Positions 29,812 to 38,810 of a stretch of DNA of 46,008 nucleotides are shown here, in pieces. The stretch is from Enterococcus sp. CSURQ0835. GTDB taxonomy: Bacteria; Bacillota; Bacilli; Lactobacillales; Enterococcaceae. Both the position numbers and the translations under genes were made by a program. Numbering within the stretch: the first letter of the stretch is position 1; each line of letters begins with the position of its first letter. The stretch is taken from positions 1-46,008 of the forward strand of contig NZ_CACSLH010000025.1 of the NCBI RefSeq assembly GCF_902706605.1. Reading direction: 5' to 3'. The notes beneath the pieces are model-generated. The model was not told where the DNA came from and made no database searches. It saw nothing but the letters and a program-made list of their open reading frames with translations.

Positions 29812-30753
29812 TTAATCACTCCCTGATCGCTTTTCAGCGTACAGCCGATACAAATTCAACTCGTATTGTTTTTTATCATCGGTCACAACGGTGTCTAAGA
29901 TGAAGCCTGTCACTAACAACAACAAAGCCAAGATCATGATGCCAGTCGCTAAAACTGCAGATGGTACTTTGGTGATGTAGCCAGTCTTAACAAATTCCAC
30001 GATCACCGGCATGCCAACCAATAAACCTAAGATAAAAAAGAGTGCAAACCAAATGCTGAAAAAAAACATCGGCTTGTAGTCTTTGCACATTTTAAAAATC
30101 GTCTTCAAGACTTTGAAACCATCGGAAAAAGTATTGAGCTTCGACTCACTACCTTCCGGACGATCACGGTAATCAATCGGGATCTCCACTAGTTTAAAAC
30201 GTTTATCTAGCGCATGGATCGTAAATTCCGTTTCGATTTGAAACCCAGAACTCATCACTGGAAAACTTTTAACAAAGATACGATTGAAACCGCGGTAGCC
30301 CGTCATCACATCTTTTATGTCTGCCTGGTACAAATAATTGATAGAATTTTTGACTAGATTATTGCCAAAATCATGAAACGCGCGTTTGTTCTCATCGAAA
30401 TACGTTCCGTTAGACAACCGATCACCAATCACCATATCGGCTTGCTCATTTTCCAATTCAGCTAGCAACTGGTGGCAAGCTTCCGCCGGATAAGTATCAT
30501 CACCATCCACCATCAAATAATAATCCGCTTCGATATCAAAAAACATCTGACGGATCACGTTGCCTTTTCCTTGCCGCGGTTCTTTTTTGACGATCGCTCC
30601 TGCGTTTACAGCAATCGTGTACGTATCATCGGTTGAGTTGTTATCATAAACATAAATCTGAGCTTGGGGTAACTCCCGTTGAAAGTCATTAATCACCTTT
30701 TTGATCGTCAGACCTTCGTTGTAACAAGGAATCAAGATAGCAATTTTACTCAT
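29812..30753 (-). CDS. Membrane GT2 glycosyltransferase, DPM/GtrB-like
   Basis: Encodes 313 residues. The ATG at 30753 follows AAGGAG by 7 bases; 13 upstream codons of the open frame are ignored. The GT-A domain covers about 1-220: KIAILIPCYNEG, VYDNNSTDDT, YYLMVDGDDTYP (metal-binding DxD) and MTGYRGFNRIF. Two C-terminal helices (about 228-252 and 266-290) anchor it to the membrane. Such enzymes transfer a hexose or HexNAc to undecaprenyl phosphate. It lies at the edge of the polysaccharide locus, 281 bases from its neighbour, so it is probably transcribed alone and may serve glycan side-chain decoration. Confidence 0.82.
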   Translation of the reverse strand: MSKIAILIPCYNEGLTIKKVINDFQRELPQAQIYVYDNNSTDDTYTIAVNAGAIVKKEPRQGKGNVIRQMFFDIEADYYLMVDGDDTYPAEACHQLLAELENEQADMVIGDRLSNGTYFDENKRAFHDFGNNLVKNSINYLYQADIKDVMTGYRGFNRIFVKSFPVMSSGFQIETEFTIHALDKRFKLVEIPIDYRDRPEGSESKLNTFSDGFKVLKTIFKMCKDYKPMFFFSIWFALFFILGLLVGMPVIVEFVKTGYITKVPSAVLATGIMILALLLLVTGFILDTVVTDDKKQYELNLYRLYAEKRSGSD

Positions 30754-31034
30754 GAATAATCTCCTTAGAATAATTACCAGATAAATAATCAAAAATATCT
30801 GCTTAAATGTAGCAAAGATCAGTAGCTAGGAATGATATAATCAAGGGTAATAGATTTTATCTACAGAATCAATAATAACTTAATCCGTTCTCAATAAACT
30901 AGATTTTTCAAAACTAATTACTAGTGTTACCAATGATACACTTTCCTCTCTGATACTAGATAATATATTCTAGTCATGTATCAATCTTGTTTATCACCTT
31001 TTAACACTCAAATTTTCTCAATTTACTTTTCTAG
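30754..31034. other. AT-rich gap with nothing recognised
   Basis: This 281-base gap separates the GT2 gene from the polysaccharide operon. I found no open frame with a ribosome site, no strong hairpin with a T run and no convincing promoter pair. It must contain the promoter of the GT2 gene and possibly the 3' end of the operon transcript. Confidence 0.4.
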
Positions 31035-32540
31035 CTAATTTTTTTGGAAAAGAACTTGTTCTTGTCCCTGGAATTGATCAACCGGATGATACTTGGTTTG
31101 TAAAATTTTCAAAACCGTTTGATCTAGATTAGAGTCATTTACTGGTTGATCTAATATTTCCTGTTTCACAACAATATATTTAGGCGATGAAACTGTCAAA
31201 GCTTGTTGGAATTCCGACTGTAACTTAGGAAATTTCGTATAATCAACAGCTGGTAAAACAAAAAAACGTGAATTAGCATAACGATTACTCAATAAATAAA
31301 GATTAGCTCCCAAATTATGGACATAGATTTTATCATTAACCGTAGAATGACGTTTAATGTAATCTGCTAGATCTTTTTCTTGTTTAACGTTTTGGTTTAT
31401 TTCTTCTGTCCCACGATTGGTTACTAAGACTTTATTTTGAATATCTCTTTTAGTTGCTAGAGCTGGAATCATTAATAGTAACAAACAAATAAAGAATGCA
31501 GTAACTGATGACTTAGCCTTTTTTAAAAGAGTAGCTAAAAGAATTGCTAGAAAGAGTAATATGATCGGTAATTGCGTCACTAAATAATGAAGATACGGGC
31601 GACCCGAAAGAACAACTGTATAATAATTGGCCAGAAAATAAATACTAAGAACTACATAAAGCCGCTTTTGTTCTCGCGGAGCCTTGTTCGTCATCATACT
31701 GATTCCAGCTAATGCTAATAAAGCTAAAAGCCCATAAGGAATTAAAACTTCTAAAAAAAAGCGACACATTTTTAGGCGCTCATTCCAAGTGGTTGCTGAA
31801 TATCTAAAATTCATCACAAAAGCTTGCTGAATCATTTCAGTAAGATTTCCAATTCTCCAACAATACAAACATATCAAAAGAACAACAACGACGCCCCCTA
31901 AAAATATCAAAATCGTTTGTTTGACCAATTTTTGATAATTTTTTTCAACCATTCCTTCAATCAACAGACTAAAGCAAAAAATCACCCACAGAGCAATCAT
32001 GTTTCCCCGTAAAAAGAAAGTTAGACCTCCTAAAACACCAATCCAAGCATATTCTACACTAGCCAATTTGTGATTGAGAAACAACTTACAAAATAAATAC
32101 AAAGCATTGGCGATTAATGCGACTGCATATCCTTCTGATAAATTTCCACCTTCATATATATGAAGAAACAGTCCAATTGTCATCGGAAAAATAAAGACTG
32201 ACGCAATTTTGTTTTTAGTTAGTAAAAATGCCGTACGAGAGATAAAAAATAATGCCATCGCTAAAAAGAAAACTTCTACTAACCATAAACCAGTTACTCC
32301 TAGATTAAGTTTAACTGCAAAAAATTCGATTAAAAATAAAAAAGGCCCCTTATGATCTAGCATCTCTGTATAAGGAATCAATCCGTTTGCCATTCCTTTA
32401 CCAAAATAGTAAAACATCGAGCTGTCATGACCTAACAATATCTTAGAGAAAGGATTTGACCAAAACCCCAAACTTATCACTATTAAACTGACCAAAAAGA
32501 TTATTACAACAAAGACATTTTTTAAATTTTTTTTTGACAT
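31035..32540 (-). CDS. Polytopic membrane protein, GT-C-like glycosyltransferase
   Basis: Encodes 501 residues. The ATG at 32540 follows TGGAG by 5 bases. About ten to eleven hydrophobic helices are visible, then a soluble extracellular C-terminal domain (about 390-501). The first loop carries GHDSSMFYYFGKGMANG and PYTEMLDHKGPFLFLIE, the Asp-plus-DxKGP pattern of GT39/ArnT-like enzymes that take sugar from polyprenyl phosphate outside the membrane. It is a candidate final transferase for a GtrA/GtrB-type decoration pathway or a side-chain transferase of this locus. Base composition is very AT-rich. Last gene of the AT-rich block, 54 bases after the epimerase. Confidence 0.7.
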   Translation of the reverse strand: MSKKNLKNVFVVIIFLVSLIVISLGFWSNPFSKILLGHDSSMFYYFGKGMANGLIPYTEMLDHKGPFLFLIEFFAVKLNLGVTGLWLVEVFFLAMALFFISRTAFLLTKNKIASVFIFPMTIGLFLHIYEGGNLSEGYAVALIANALYLFCKLFLNHKLASVEYAWIGVLGGLTFFLRGNMIALWVIFCFSLLIEGMVEKNYQKLVKQTILIFLGGVVVVLLICLYCWRIGNLTEMIQQAFVMNFRYSATTWNERLKMCRFFLEVLIPYGLLALLALAGISMMTNKAPREQKRLYVVLSIYFLANYYTVVLSGRPYLHYLVTQLPIILLFLAILLATLLKKAKSSVTAFFICLLLLMIPALATKRDIQNKVLVTNRGTEEINQNVKQEKDLADYIKRHSTVNDKIYVHNLGANLYLLSNRYANSRFFVLPAVDYTKFPKLQSEFQQALTVSSPKYIVVKQEILDQPVNDSNLDQTVLKILQTKYHPVDQFQGQEQVLFQKN

Positions 32541-32594
32541 ACGCGCTCCATTCAACAAATGACACCCTTTTAAAGAGTGCCATTCATAGTTTTG

Positions 32595-33542
32595 CTATTT
32601 TAATCCTTCAAAATGAAAATAACGATCTATTCCATCAGCTATTGTAAAGTTGTTCTTAAAGCCCAGTGTTGTAAGACGCTGAGTGTCTGCTAATGAATCA
32701 CGAATGTCCCCGCTACGTTTCGCTTGATAATCAATTGGTAATTTTAAACCTAAACTTTTATTCATCACATCAATCAATTGATTCAAACTCAACGCTTTTC
32801 CCGTTCCAACATTAAATTGTCGACCCAATGCCGTCTTTTTATCTGCTACTAAAAGCAATGCTTGAATCACATCATCAATATAGACAAAATCACGAGATTG
32901 ACTACCATCACCAAATAAGGTAAAGTTTGCCTCTTGACCAGCCTGCAACTTTTTATACCGATCAACTAAAATCGAGATCACTCCGCTATAAGGTGATTTG
33001 GGATTTTGATTTGGGCCATAGACATTGAAAAAGCGGACAGCACTACAAGGAACATCATATAAGTTTGAATAAGCCAATACATAGCTCTCTGCAGCAAATT
33101 TATCAATCGCATACGGAGTCAATGGTCGAATGACAGACTCTTCTTTTTTAGGTAATGTCGGCTCGTCTCCATAGACTGCCGCCGATGAACTGAAAACTAA
33201 TCGTTTTAACTTTTTTTGCGTTCGACGAGTTAATTCTAACAGTAACAAAACACTATCGAAATTGACCTGATGCGTTTCAACTGGACGAGCTACGGAATCT
33301 GCTACACTCGCAATAGCAGCTAAATGGAAAATATAATCAAACTTATAATTTGTGAGTGTGTCTTCCATCAATTGTTGATCGGTTACAGATCCCTCAATAA
33401 ACGTGAGATTAGGAGAATCAATTAAGTTGCTCTTCTTCCCCATGGAAAGATCGTCAATCACTACAACTTGATGATCTTTTACTAGATAATTAGCTAGATT
33501 AGATCCAATAAAACCGGCACCGCCCGTAACTAAATATCTCAT
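32595..33542 (-). CDS. GalE-like NAD-dependent sugar epimerase
   Basis: Encodes 315 residues, an extended SDR. GGGGGAG lies 4 bases before the ATG, which overlaps the Wzy stop (TAATG). Motifs are TGGAGFIGSNL (NAD binding), HLAAIASV, SSSAAVYGD and the catalytic YAIDK. It resembles UDP-glucose or UDP-GlcNAc 4-epimerases that supply galactose-type precursors for polysaccharide synthesis; which sugar cannot be decided here. Inside the Wzx/Wzy operon. Confidence 0.83.
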   Translation of the reverse strand: MRYLVTGGAGFIGSNLANYLVKDHQVVVIDDLSMGKKSNLIDSPNLTFIEGSVTDQQLMEDTLTNYKFDYIFHLAAIASVADSVARPVETHQVNFDSVLLLLELTRRTQKKLKRLVFSSSAAVYGDEPTLPKKEESVIRPLTPYAIDKFAAESYVLAYSNLYDVPCSAVRFFNVYGPNQNPKSPYSGVISILVDRYKKLQAGQEANFTLFGDGSQSRDFVYIDDVIQALLLVADKKTALGRQFNVGTGKALSLNQLIDVMNKSLGLKLPIDYQAKRSGDIRDSLADTQRLTTLGFKNNFTIADGIDRYFHFEGLK

Positions 33543-34972
33543 TATCTCTCCCCCTCAATCTGGTCATGCAAAGCAATCTCTTCATCTCTATTCCACCAAA
33601 GATTTAACCGACCCAAGTATAGCCAAAAAATTAACGTTCCAATCGTATTTACTAAAACAAACTCATTATTGAAAAATCCTGAAGCAGCAATCACAATAAC
33701 AATCAAAGTATACAAATAAGGATAGCTCAACAATCGAAGTTTCTTTTTAAACAAATGAGCTAATACTTTGTACGCATTAAAAATAAAATAAGCCATAATC
33801 GAAACAAACCCTAAAACTCCCGTTGAAGCTAACAGATTGATAAAGGTATTATGGGTAACGATCTTTTTCTGAGCAATATATGTTTTAGGTAGTTTATCAA
33901 CTGCATAAGGAAACAGATTTCTAGGTGATACACCAAAAATAGGCGATGTTTTAAAAATTTCAATCCCACTTTGCCAGATAGAAAAACGCATATTGGAAAT
34001 GTCGTCATTGTCTGCCACATCTTTTCTCGTTAAATCAGCCTTATCTGATTTTTTTGGCGTATTTGGGTGAATATCTGCTATTGAAATATGTGATAGCACT
34101 GTTTTTGATCCAGCTTGAATCCCCGTAAAACATACTCCCACCACAATTATTGCTAATATACTCAAAATAATTTTTTTCAATAATCCTGCTTTTACCAATT
34201 TTTTATTAGAAAAAACTGCAGCAAAGGTAACCAAAACTAAACTCAAGTAACATAGTAGCAACGCACTTCTCGAACCAGATAAAAGCATATAACAATATTG
34301 AAGAATAATATTGAAGAATAAAAAAACCTTAGCTAGATTAGAATAGAGCTTCCAGTGACTGACTAAATAAAAAATCGATAATATTAAAACGATTACTGCT
34401 GTAGTAGCTCCAAAGTTAGGATCTCCGTAAATACCAAATAGACGAGATTCTAAAAAACCAATTCGGATATGATCTCTTGGCCCCGGCCCATAGACATAAA
34501 CATAACTAAAACGAATAAGATACATCCCTATTGAAATAAGTGACATTATAAACGTACCTATAATCAAGATCCAATCGATTCGTTGAAAAAAAGTATCCTC
34601 TTTACTCAACCGTTTGACTAATAAGTAAAGTCCTAAAATATAAACAGCATTCCAAGCCAATAATTTGATATTCCCACCTAATCCATACTGGCGATTGATA
34701 ATACTAGATATAAAAAAGACGAGTAAAAAAATCACTAGCAACCAATCACTGGTCACGACCTTTTTCTGGGAAAGGACCGTTATACCTTCATAAATAGCAA
34801 TAAGTGCACCAACTGCACCTAAGATACCAAAAACTATACTATCGTACTTAGATGGTAATAAACTAAACACATTAAAGGAACGAACGATCAACGCAACTAG
34901 CAAAACTAAAAAATAGCTTTTTTCAAAAAACTTTATTTTCTCTTCGATATCATTTGGTACTTTTTTATTCAT
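33542..34972 (-). CDS. O-antigen ligase/Wzy-type polysaccharide polymerase
   Basis: Encodes 476 residues. The ATG at 34972 overlaps the end of the GT4 gene by 8 bases and follows GGAGAGAG. About twelve helices are visible, with a large extracellular loop (about 285-355) typical of Wzy. The Wzy_C-like signature GSRSALLLC precedes the loop and VTHNTFINLLASTGVLG follows it. It should polymerise lipid-linked repeat units on the outer membrane face. Together with the Wzx flippase two genes upstream it marks a Wzx/Wzy-dependent pathway. Confidence 0.83.
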   Translation of the reverse strand: MNKKVPNDIEEKIKFFEKSYFLVLLVALIVRSFNVFSLLPSKYDSIVFGILGAVGALIAIYEGITVLSQKKVVTSDWLLVIFLLVFFISSIINRQYGLGGNIKLLAWNAVYILGLYLLVKRLSKEDTFFQRIDWILIIGTFIMSLISIGMYLIRFSYVYVYGPGPRDHIRIGFLESRLFGIYGDPNFGATTAVIVLILSIFYLVSHWKLYSNLAKVFLFFNIILQYCYMLLSGSRSALLLCYLSLVLVTFAAVFSNKKLVKAGLLKKIILSILAIIVVGVCFTGIQAGSKTVLSHISIADIHPNTPKKSDKADLTRKDVADNDDISNMRFSIWQSGIEIFKTSPIFGVSPRNLFPYAVDKLPKTYIAQKKIVTHNTFINLLASTGVLGFVSIMAYFIFNAYKVLAHLFKKKLRLLSYPYLYTLIVIVIAASGFFNNEFVLVNTIGTLIFWLYLGRLNLWWNRDEEIALHDQIEGER

Positions 34973-36110
34973 CTTTCTCTCTCCACTCATTTAGTACCCG
35001 TTCCCACTTTTTCATTACTGTTGTTACACTGAATTCTTTAGCTCGTTTTAGCGACTTGACTTGCCACGCTTGTCTTTCAGCTGGCTGTTCAATCAAACGA
35101 TTAACAGCTTTCCCCATCGCTGTTGTATTTAAATCCGCGATTAAAATTCCATCTTTTCCATTTTCTAACAACTCTTTAGCTCCACTATGATCAAAACTTA
35201 TGATCGGTAATCCAAACGATAATGCTTCGATCATCACTAGTGGCAAAGCTTCTGTCCGTGAAGTTGATAAAAAGATGGAACTGTTTAGATAGTGTGCTAC
35301 CAATTCATCCCCCGTCAGCGGGCCAACAAATTGGATTTTAGTGGTGACTCTCATTTGGTTAACCAGTTCATTAAAAGCAGCTTCTTCTTTTTCAGATCCT
35401 TGTCCCGCCACCCTAATCACCCAAGGATCTGGAAGACTTTTGGCAACTTCACATAAAAGATCCAACCCTTTAATTTCAATATCTAAACGGGTGGTAAAAG
35501 AAATCACTGATTGTCGTAGATCAGACTTACCTGTGCTGGCTAAAATCAGCGGATTGTAAATAATTTCGGTTTGCGGATTAAGTTGTTGGTAAACTTGCCA
35601 AGCTTTCTGACTTAAACAGATAACTTTATCTGCTTGCTGAAGACTTTCTTCAAACACTGGTCGATAATTTTTAGTTACCTCTGACGCATAATCCGGATCC
35701 TCATGGAGCCAAGCAATCAATTTGATTTGTGGAAATAGCGCCTTAATTCGTGAACAAAACCGGACGATTGCGACATAAGAATTTAAAATAATTACATCCA
35801 GTTTTTCTTGCTGAATAATCTGAGTCAAATGCTTAAATTCATCATCGATATATCGACTAGGAGTCAACTGGTGTTGTAGCCCAAGCTCGATTCCTTTTTT
35901 CACTTGAATGATCCTTTTTTGCCAAATCGATCGTTGCTGGACTAGACTACAAAATCGTTTACTAGGAATCGCTGTTACATTAGCTTCATCTTCGTAAGGC
36001 AAAAAATAAACATCATGATTTTCAGCTAATTGGTTCCCCACAGCTGCTGCCACTAAATTGGCTCCCCCATAACCAAATGAAGGACCAACAATTCCGATTT
36101 TCAATTTCAC
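34965..36110 (-). CDS. GT4 family glycosyltransferase
   Basis: Encodes 381 residues, GT-B fold, cytoplasmic or peripheral. AAAGG lies about 9 bases before the ATG. An N-terminal glycine loop (VGPSFGYGGANLV) and the C-terminal GT4 signature STSRTEALPLVMIEALSFGLP, split here as STSRTEALPLVM and IEALSFGLP, with the E-x7-E glutamates, are seen, followed by GAKELLENGKDG. It adds one sugar of the repeat unit with retention of configuration. It sits between the flippase (9 bases upstream) and the polymerase. Donor and acceptor are unknown. Confidence 0.85.
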   Translation of the reverse strand: MKLKIGIVGPSFGYGGANLVAAAVGNQLAENHDVYFLPYEDEANVTAIPSKRFCSLVQQRSIWQKRIIQVKKGIELGLQHQLTPSRYIDDEFKHLTQIIQQEKLDVIILNSYVAIVRFCSRIKALFPQIKLIAWLHEDPDYASEVTKNYRPVFEESLQQADKVICLSQKAWQVYQQLNPQTEIIYNPLILASTGKSDLRQSVISFTTRLDIEIKGLDLLCEVAKSLPDPWVIRVAGQGSEKEEAAFNELVNQMRVTTKIQFVGPLTGDELVAHYLNSSIFLSTSRTEALPLVMIEALSFGLPIISFDHSGAKELLENGKDGILIADLNTTAMGKAVNRLIEQPAERQAWQVKSLKRAKEFSVTTVMKKWERVLNEWREKDE

Positions 36111-36119
36111 ACAACCTTT

Positions 36120-37655
36120 TTATTTGATGATTCGTTTAACTAGCCGACCCGCAATTGATCCTAAATAATGAAACTCACTTGTTTTGAAAAAACAAACAAG
36201 ATATAAAACAAGCCCCACTAACAGTGCCGTACCCATTTTAAGGAGAATACTTATAAAGTTAGTATACGGTAAAAATTGCTGTGTCGTCAAAACAACTACT
36301 GAGGCTAAGATCAGTGGCAGCATATAGAAAATAAATAATTTGATATAAACTCGCAACGGTTCTTCCAAACCATACTTAAAGATATAGTGGACTTCTACCC
36401 ACATGACATACCCAAAAGATGAAATAATCGTTCCTAGTAACACCCCGTTGATTCCCATTTTAAACGCCATCAATAAAACCAAGGAAGCGGCCAGATTGAT
36501 GCCTGCCTCAATGATCGATTTCCAACGTTGGACCCAATACAACCCAAAAGAATCAATGAAGACAAAGTTGGTATTTCGAAACATTTGAATGACTAAGTTA
36601 AAAATGATCAACCCTACTGTCAGCGGTGGTAAAGTGAATTTCTCCCCAATCCACCAGGTAATAAAGGGGTTTAAAATCGCAATCAAAATCAACGTAGCAA
36701 AATAAATCATCGTGTAATTAACAAATAAATGACGACGAAACAGTTCCAATGCTTGTCTTTTGTTAGCAGAAACAATATAATTCCCCACACTCGCCGTAAC
36801 TGAATTTGTAACTTGTTTACAGAGGTTTTGCACATTATTGATGATCATCGTGTAATTCGAATAGTAGCCTACTGCAGCTAAACCAACAAAACTTGAAATC
36901 AAAATACTATCGGTCCCCATAACGACGACTCCACCAATTTTAGAACTCATGTTACCGACAACATTTTTCTTGATCTCCTTGACTTCTGCTTCTGAGAGTG
37001 GCTGATGACCTGACTCTTTTAAAAAAGGATAATCATGGTCGACTTTTAACGAAATACTGATATTCCCTAATAAAGTAAAAATCAATTGTACCACTAGATA
37101 GATCGTGAAGCTTTGATAGTGGAACAATAAAAAAATCTGTAAAGCATTACTAAACAGTAAAAATAAGAAATCATTGATATTCACAGTATAAGTCCGCTGA
37201 TCCGCAATCAGCATCGAGCGTTTGTAGGTGAAAAAGTAACTCAAAACAGAATTACCAAGAAATAGCAGATAAAACCAGACAAAGTGATCAGTTGTTGCTA
37301 AGTCAGCCGAAAAATATTTTAAAAAGGGTACTAAGGTTAAACCTAAGACAGCTACAGCTACTCCAATGTAGTGATAGGCCTTTTTATATAGGTCCATCAG
37401 TGCCTTGATCTCCCCTTGATTATTTTCAGCTATCGGACGATACATGGAATAGACAATGGACGTCCCGATACCTAACTCAGCTAGCGAAAGCAGACTCAAG
37501 ATATTTGAAAACAATCCGTTGATTCCTAAATAAGTGACCCCTAAAAACTGGATAAAATAGGTTCGTGCAACAAATTGAATCACTAATTTAAAGAAAAAGA
37601 CAATCGTCGAAATTGATGAGTTCATCAACGAGTAATATAATCTGGATTTTTGCAT
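36120..37655 (-). CDS. Wzx-type polysaccharide flippase
   Basis: Encodes 511 residues. GGAG lies 6 bases before the ATG. Fourteen hydrophobic helices are expected from the sequence, in the MVF/MATE-like polysaccharide transporter fold. Typical features are YFIQFLGVTYLGINGLFSNI in the first helices and SFVGLAAVGYYSNYTMI near the middle. It flips undecaprenyl-linked repeat units outward for polymerisation by the Wzy two genes downstream. It follows the GT2 gene by 11 bases. Confidence 0.85.
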   Translation of the reverse strand: MQKSRLYYSLMNSSISTIVFFFKLVIQFVARTYFIQFLGVTYLGINGLFSNILSLLSLAELGIGTSIVYSMYRPIAENNQGEIKALMDLYKKAYHYIGVAVAVLGLTLVPFLKYFSADLATTDHFVWFYLLFLGNSVLSYFFTYKRSMLIADQRTYTVNINDFLFLLFSNALQIFLLFHYQSFTIYLVVQLIFTLLGNISISLKVDHDYPFLKESGHQPLSEAEVKEIKKNVVGNMSSKIGGVVVMGTDSILISSFVGLAAVGYYSNYTMIINNVQNLCKQVTNSVTASVGNYIVSANKRQALELFRRHLFVNYTMIYFATLILIAILNPFITWWIGEKFTLPPLTVGLIIFNLVIQMFRNTNFVFIDSFGLYWVQRWKSIIEAGINLAASLVLLMAFKMGINGVLLGTIISSFGYVMWVEVHYIFKYGLEEPLRVYIKLFIFYMLPLILASVVVLTTQQFLPYTNFISILLKMGTALLVGLVLYLVCFFKTSEFHYLGSIAGRLVKRIIK

Positions 37656-37666
37656 TTAACTCTCCT

Positions 37667-38650
37667 TTACTCAGAATGCTTCCGTTTGTTTTTTTCCTGT
37701 TGTAGAACTAAGTAACGATAAAAATGCGGATTGAAACTCAGTACGATAATAGCTATTTTTCGGCTTTTAGTAAAACCTGAGTAAGATAAAATGAACCCTC
37801 GTTCTTTTTTCAGCGTTTGGATTACCTTTTGCTGTTCTGAGACGGGCACTGGATTCGTCGAAACAAGCATTTTATCCAATACAAAAAAGTAAGCCCAGCA
37901 AATTCTCCGTCGACAGATTGCTGCTAATTCAGGGTAGTACGCCAATACTAAAGCCGCATTCTTTTCCCAAGCCTCGATTACATCAAAACTTTTTTTAGAA
38001 AAAGCAGCACCAATGATACTATCGTCACGATGAAAATAAAAGTAGCCTGGCCAATCAGACACGACTACTCGTTCGGCTTGTAATAAAAGTTTCATAATAA
38101 CAAAAGCATCTTCCACGATTTTTCCAACTGGAAAACGAACCGTTTCAAACAAGGTCTTTTTAAATAATTTATTGGTCGCATAAGCATAGAACTGATTTCC
38201 CTGTAAGACAGCAATTATAGCCGCTTTTTGATCTAACACCTCGACTTTGCCATGCTCGGCTTTTTGGATCAAACGACCGTCATAGACATCAACCAATTCA
38301 ACAGAACTAATGTCAGCTTGATAATTGACTAGATTCCCATACAAGTTAGCTAGCATTTCAGGAGCAATGTAGTCGTCACTATCAATGAAACAAATAAACT
38401 GGCCTTTAGCCTCTTCAATTCCAACATTTCGAGCATCACTTAACCCGCCGTTTTTTTTATGAATCACCCGAATTTCAGGATGTTCAGCTGCATAATGGTC
38501 ACATATTTGAGTTGAATGATCAGTTGAACCATCATCGATCAACAGAATCTCATATTTATCATCAAATGTTTGGTCTAAAATTGAGTCGATACATTTTTTT
38601 AAATACTTCTCAACATTATAAACCGGCACAATGACACTGATTTGATACAT
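37667..38650 (-). CDS. GT2 family glycosyltransferase
   Basis: Encodes 327 residues. The ATG at 38650 follows AGGTGG by 7 bases; upstream in-frame codons belong to the leader. The GT-A domain has ISVIVPVYNVEKYLKKCIDS, LIDDGSTD, GGLSDARNVGIE and FIDSDDYI with its DxD. The C-terminal half reads NKLFKKTLFE, VEDAFVIMKLL and YFYFHRDDSI, as in capsule and wall-glycan GT2 enzymes. It adds one sugar to the repeat unit. First gene of a second transcription unit (GT2-Wzx-GT4-Wzy-GalE-GT-C). Confidence 0.85.
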   Translation of the reverse strand: MYQISVIVPVYNVEKYLKKCIDSILDQTFDDKYEILLIDDGSTDHSTQICDHYAAEHPEIRVIHKKNGGLSDARNVGIEEAKGQFICFIDSDDYIAPEMLANLYGNLVNYQADISSVELVDVYDGRLIQKAEHGKVEVLDQKAAIIAVLQGNQFYAYATNKLFKKTLFETVRFPVGKIVEDAFVIMKLLLQAERVVVSDWPGYFYFHRDDSIIGAAFSKKSFDVIEAWEKNAALVLAYYPELAAICRRRICWAYFFVLDKMLVSTNPVPVSEQQKVIQTLKKERGFILSYSGFTKSRKIAIIVLSFNPHFYRYLVLQQEKNKRKHSE

Positions 38651-38696
38651 CTTATTTCCACCTAAATTTTTATTTATGCTGTATTCACAATTAGTC

Positions 38697-38702
38697 ATTT
38701 TA
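38697..38702 (-). promoter_or_regulatory. Extended -10 promoter before the GT2-Wzx-Wzy unit
   Basis: The minus strand reads TGC-TAAAAT, an extended -10 element, 46 bases before the GT2 start. An alternative -10 TATAGT lies about 40 bases further upstream. Both lie between the preceding terminator and the gene. Confidence 0.45.
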
Positions 38703-38774
38703 GCATAAAAATGAACAATAAAGTCATTTTCATTTTAAACTATACTCGTTTTTAAAAAGTTGAAAGTTTTTTAA

Positions 38775-38810
38775 CCAAAAAAAGCCGTGTGATTCACTAC
38801 ACGACTTTTT
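38775..38810 (-). terminator. Terminator behind the SDR gene
   Basis: AAAGCCGTGT (38781-38790) pairs with ACACGACTTT (38799-38808) with one mismatch. The minus strand continues in a T run. The stem includes the stop codon region of the SDR gene, dividing the polysaccharide locus into two units. Confidence 0.7.
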
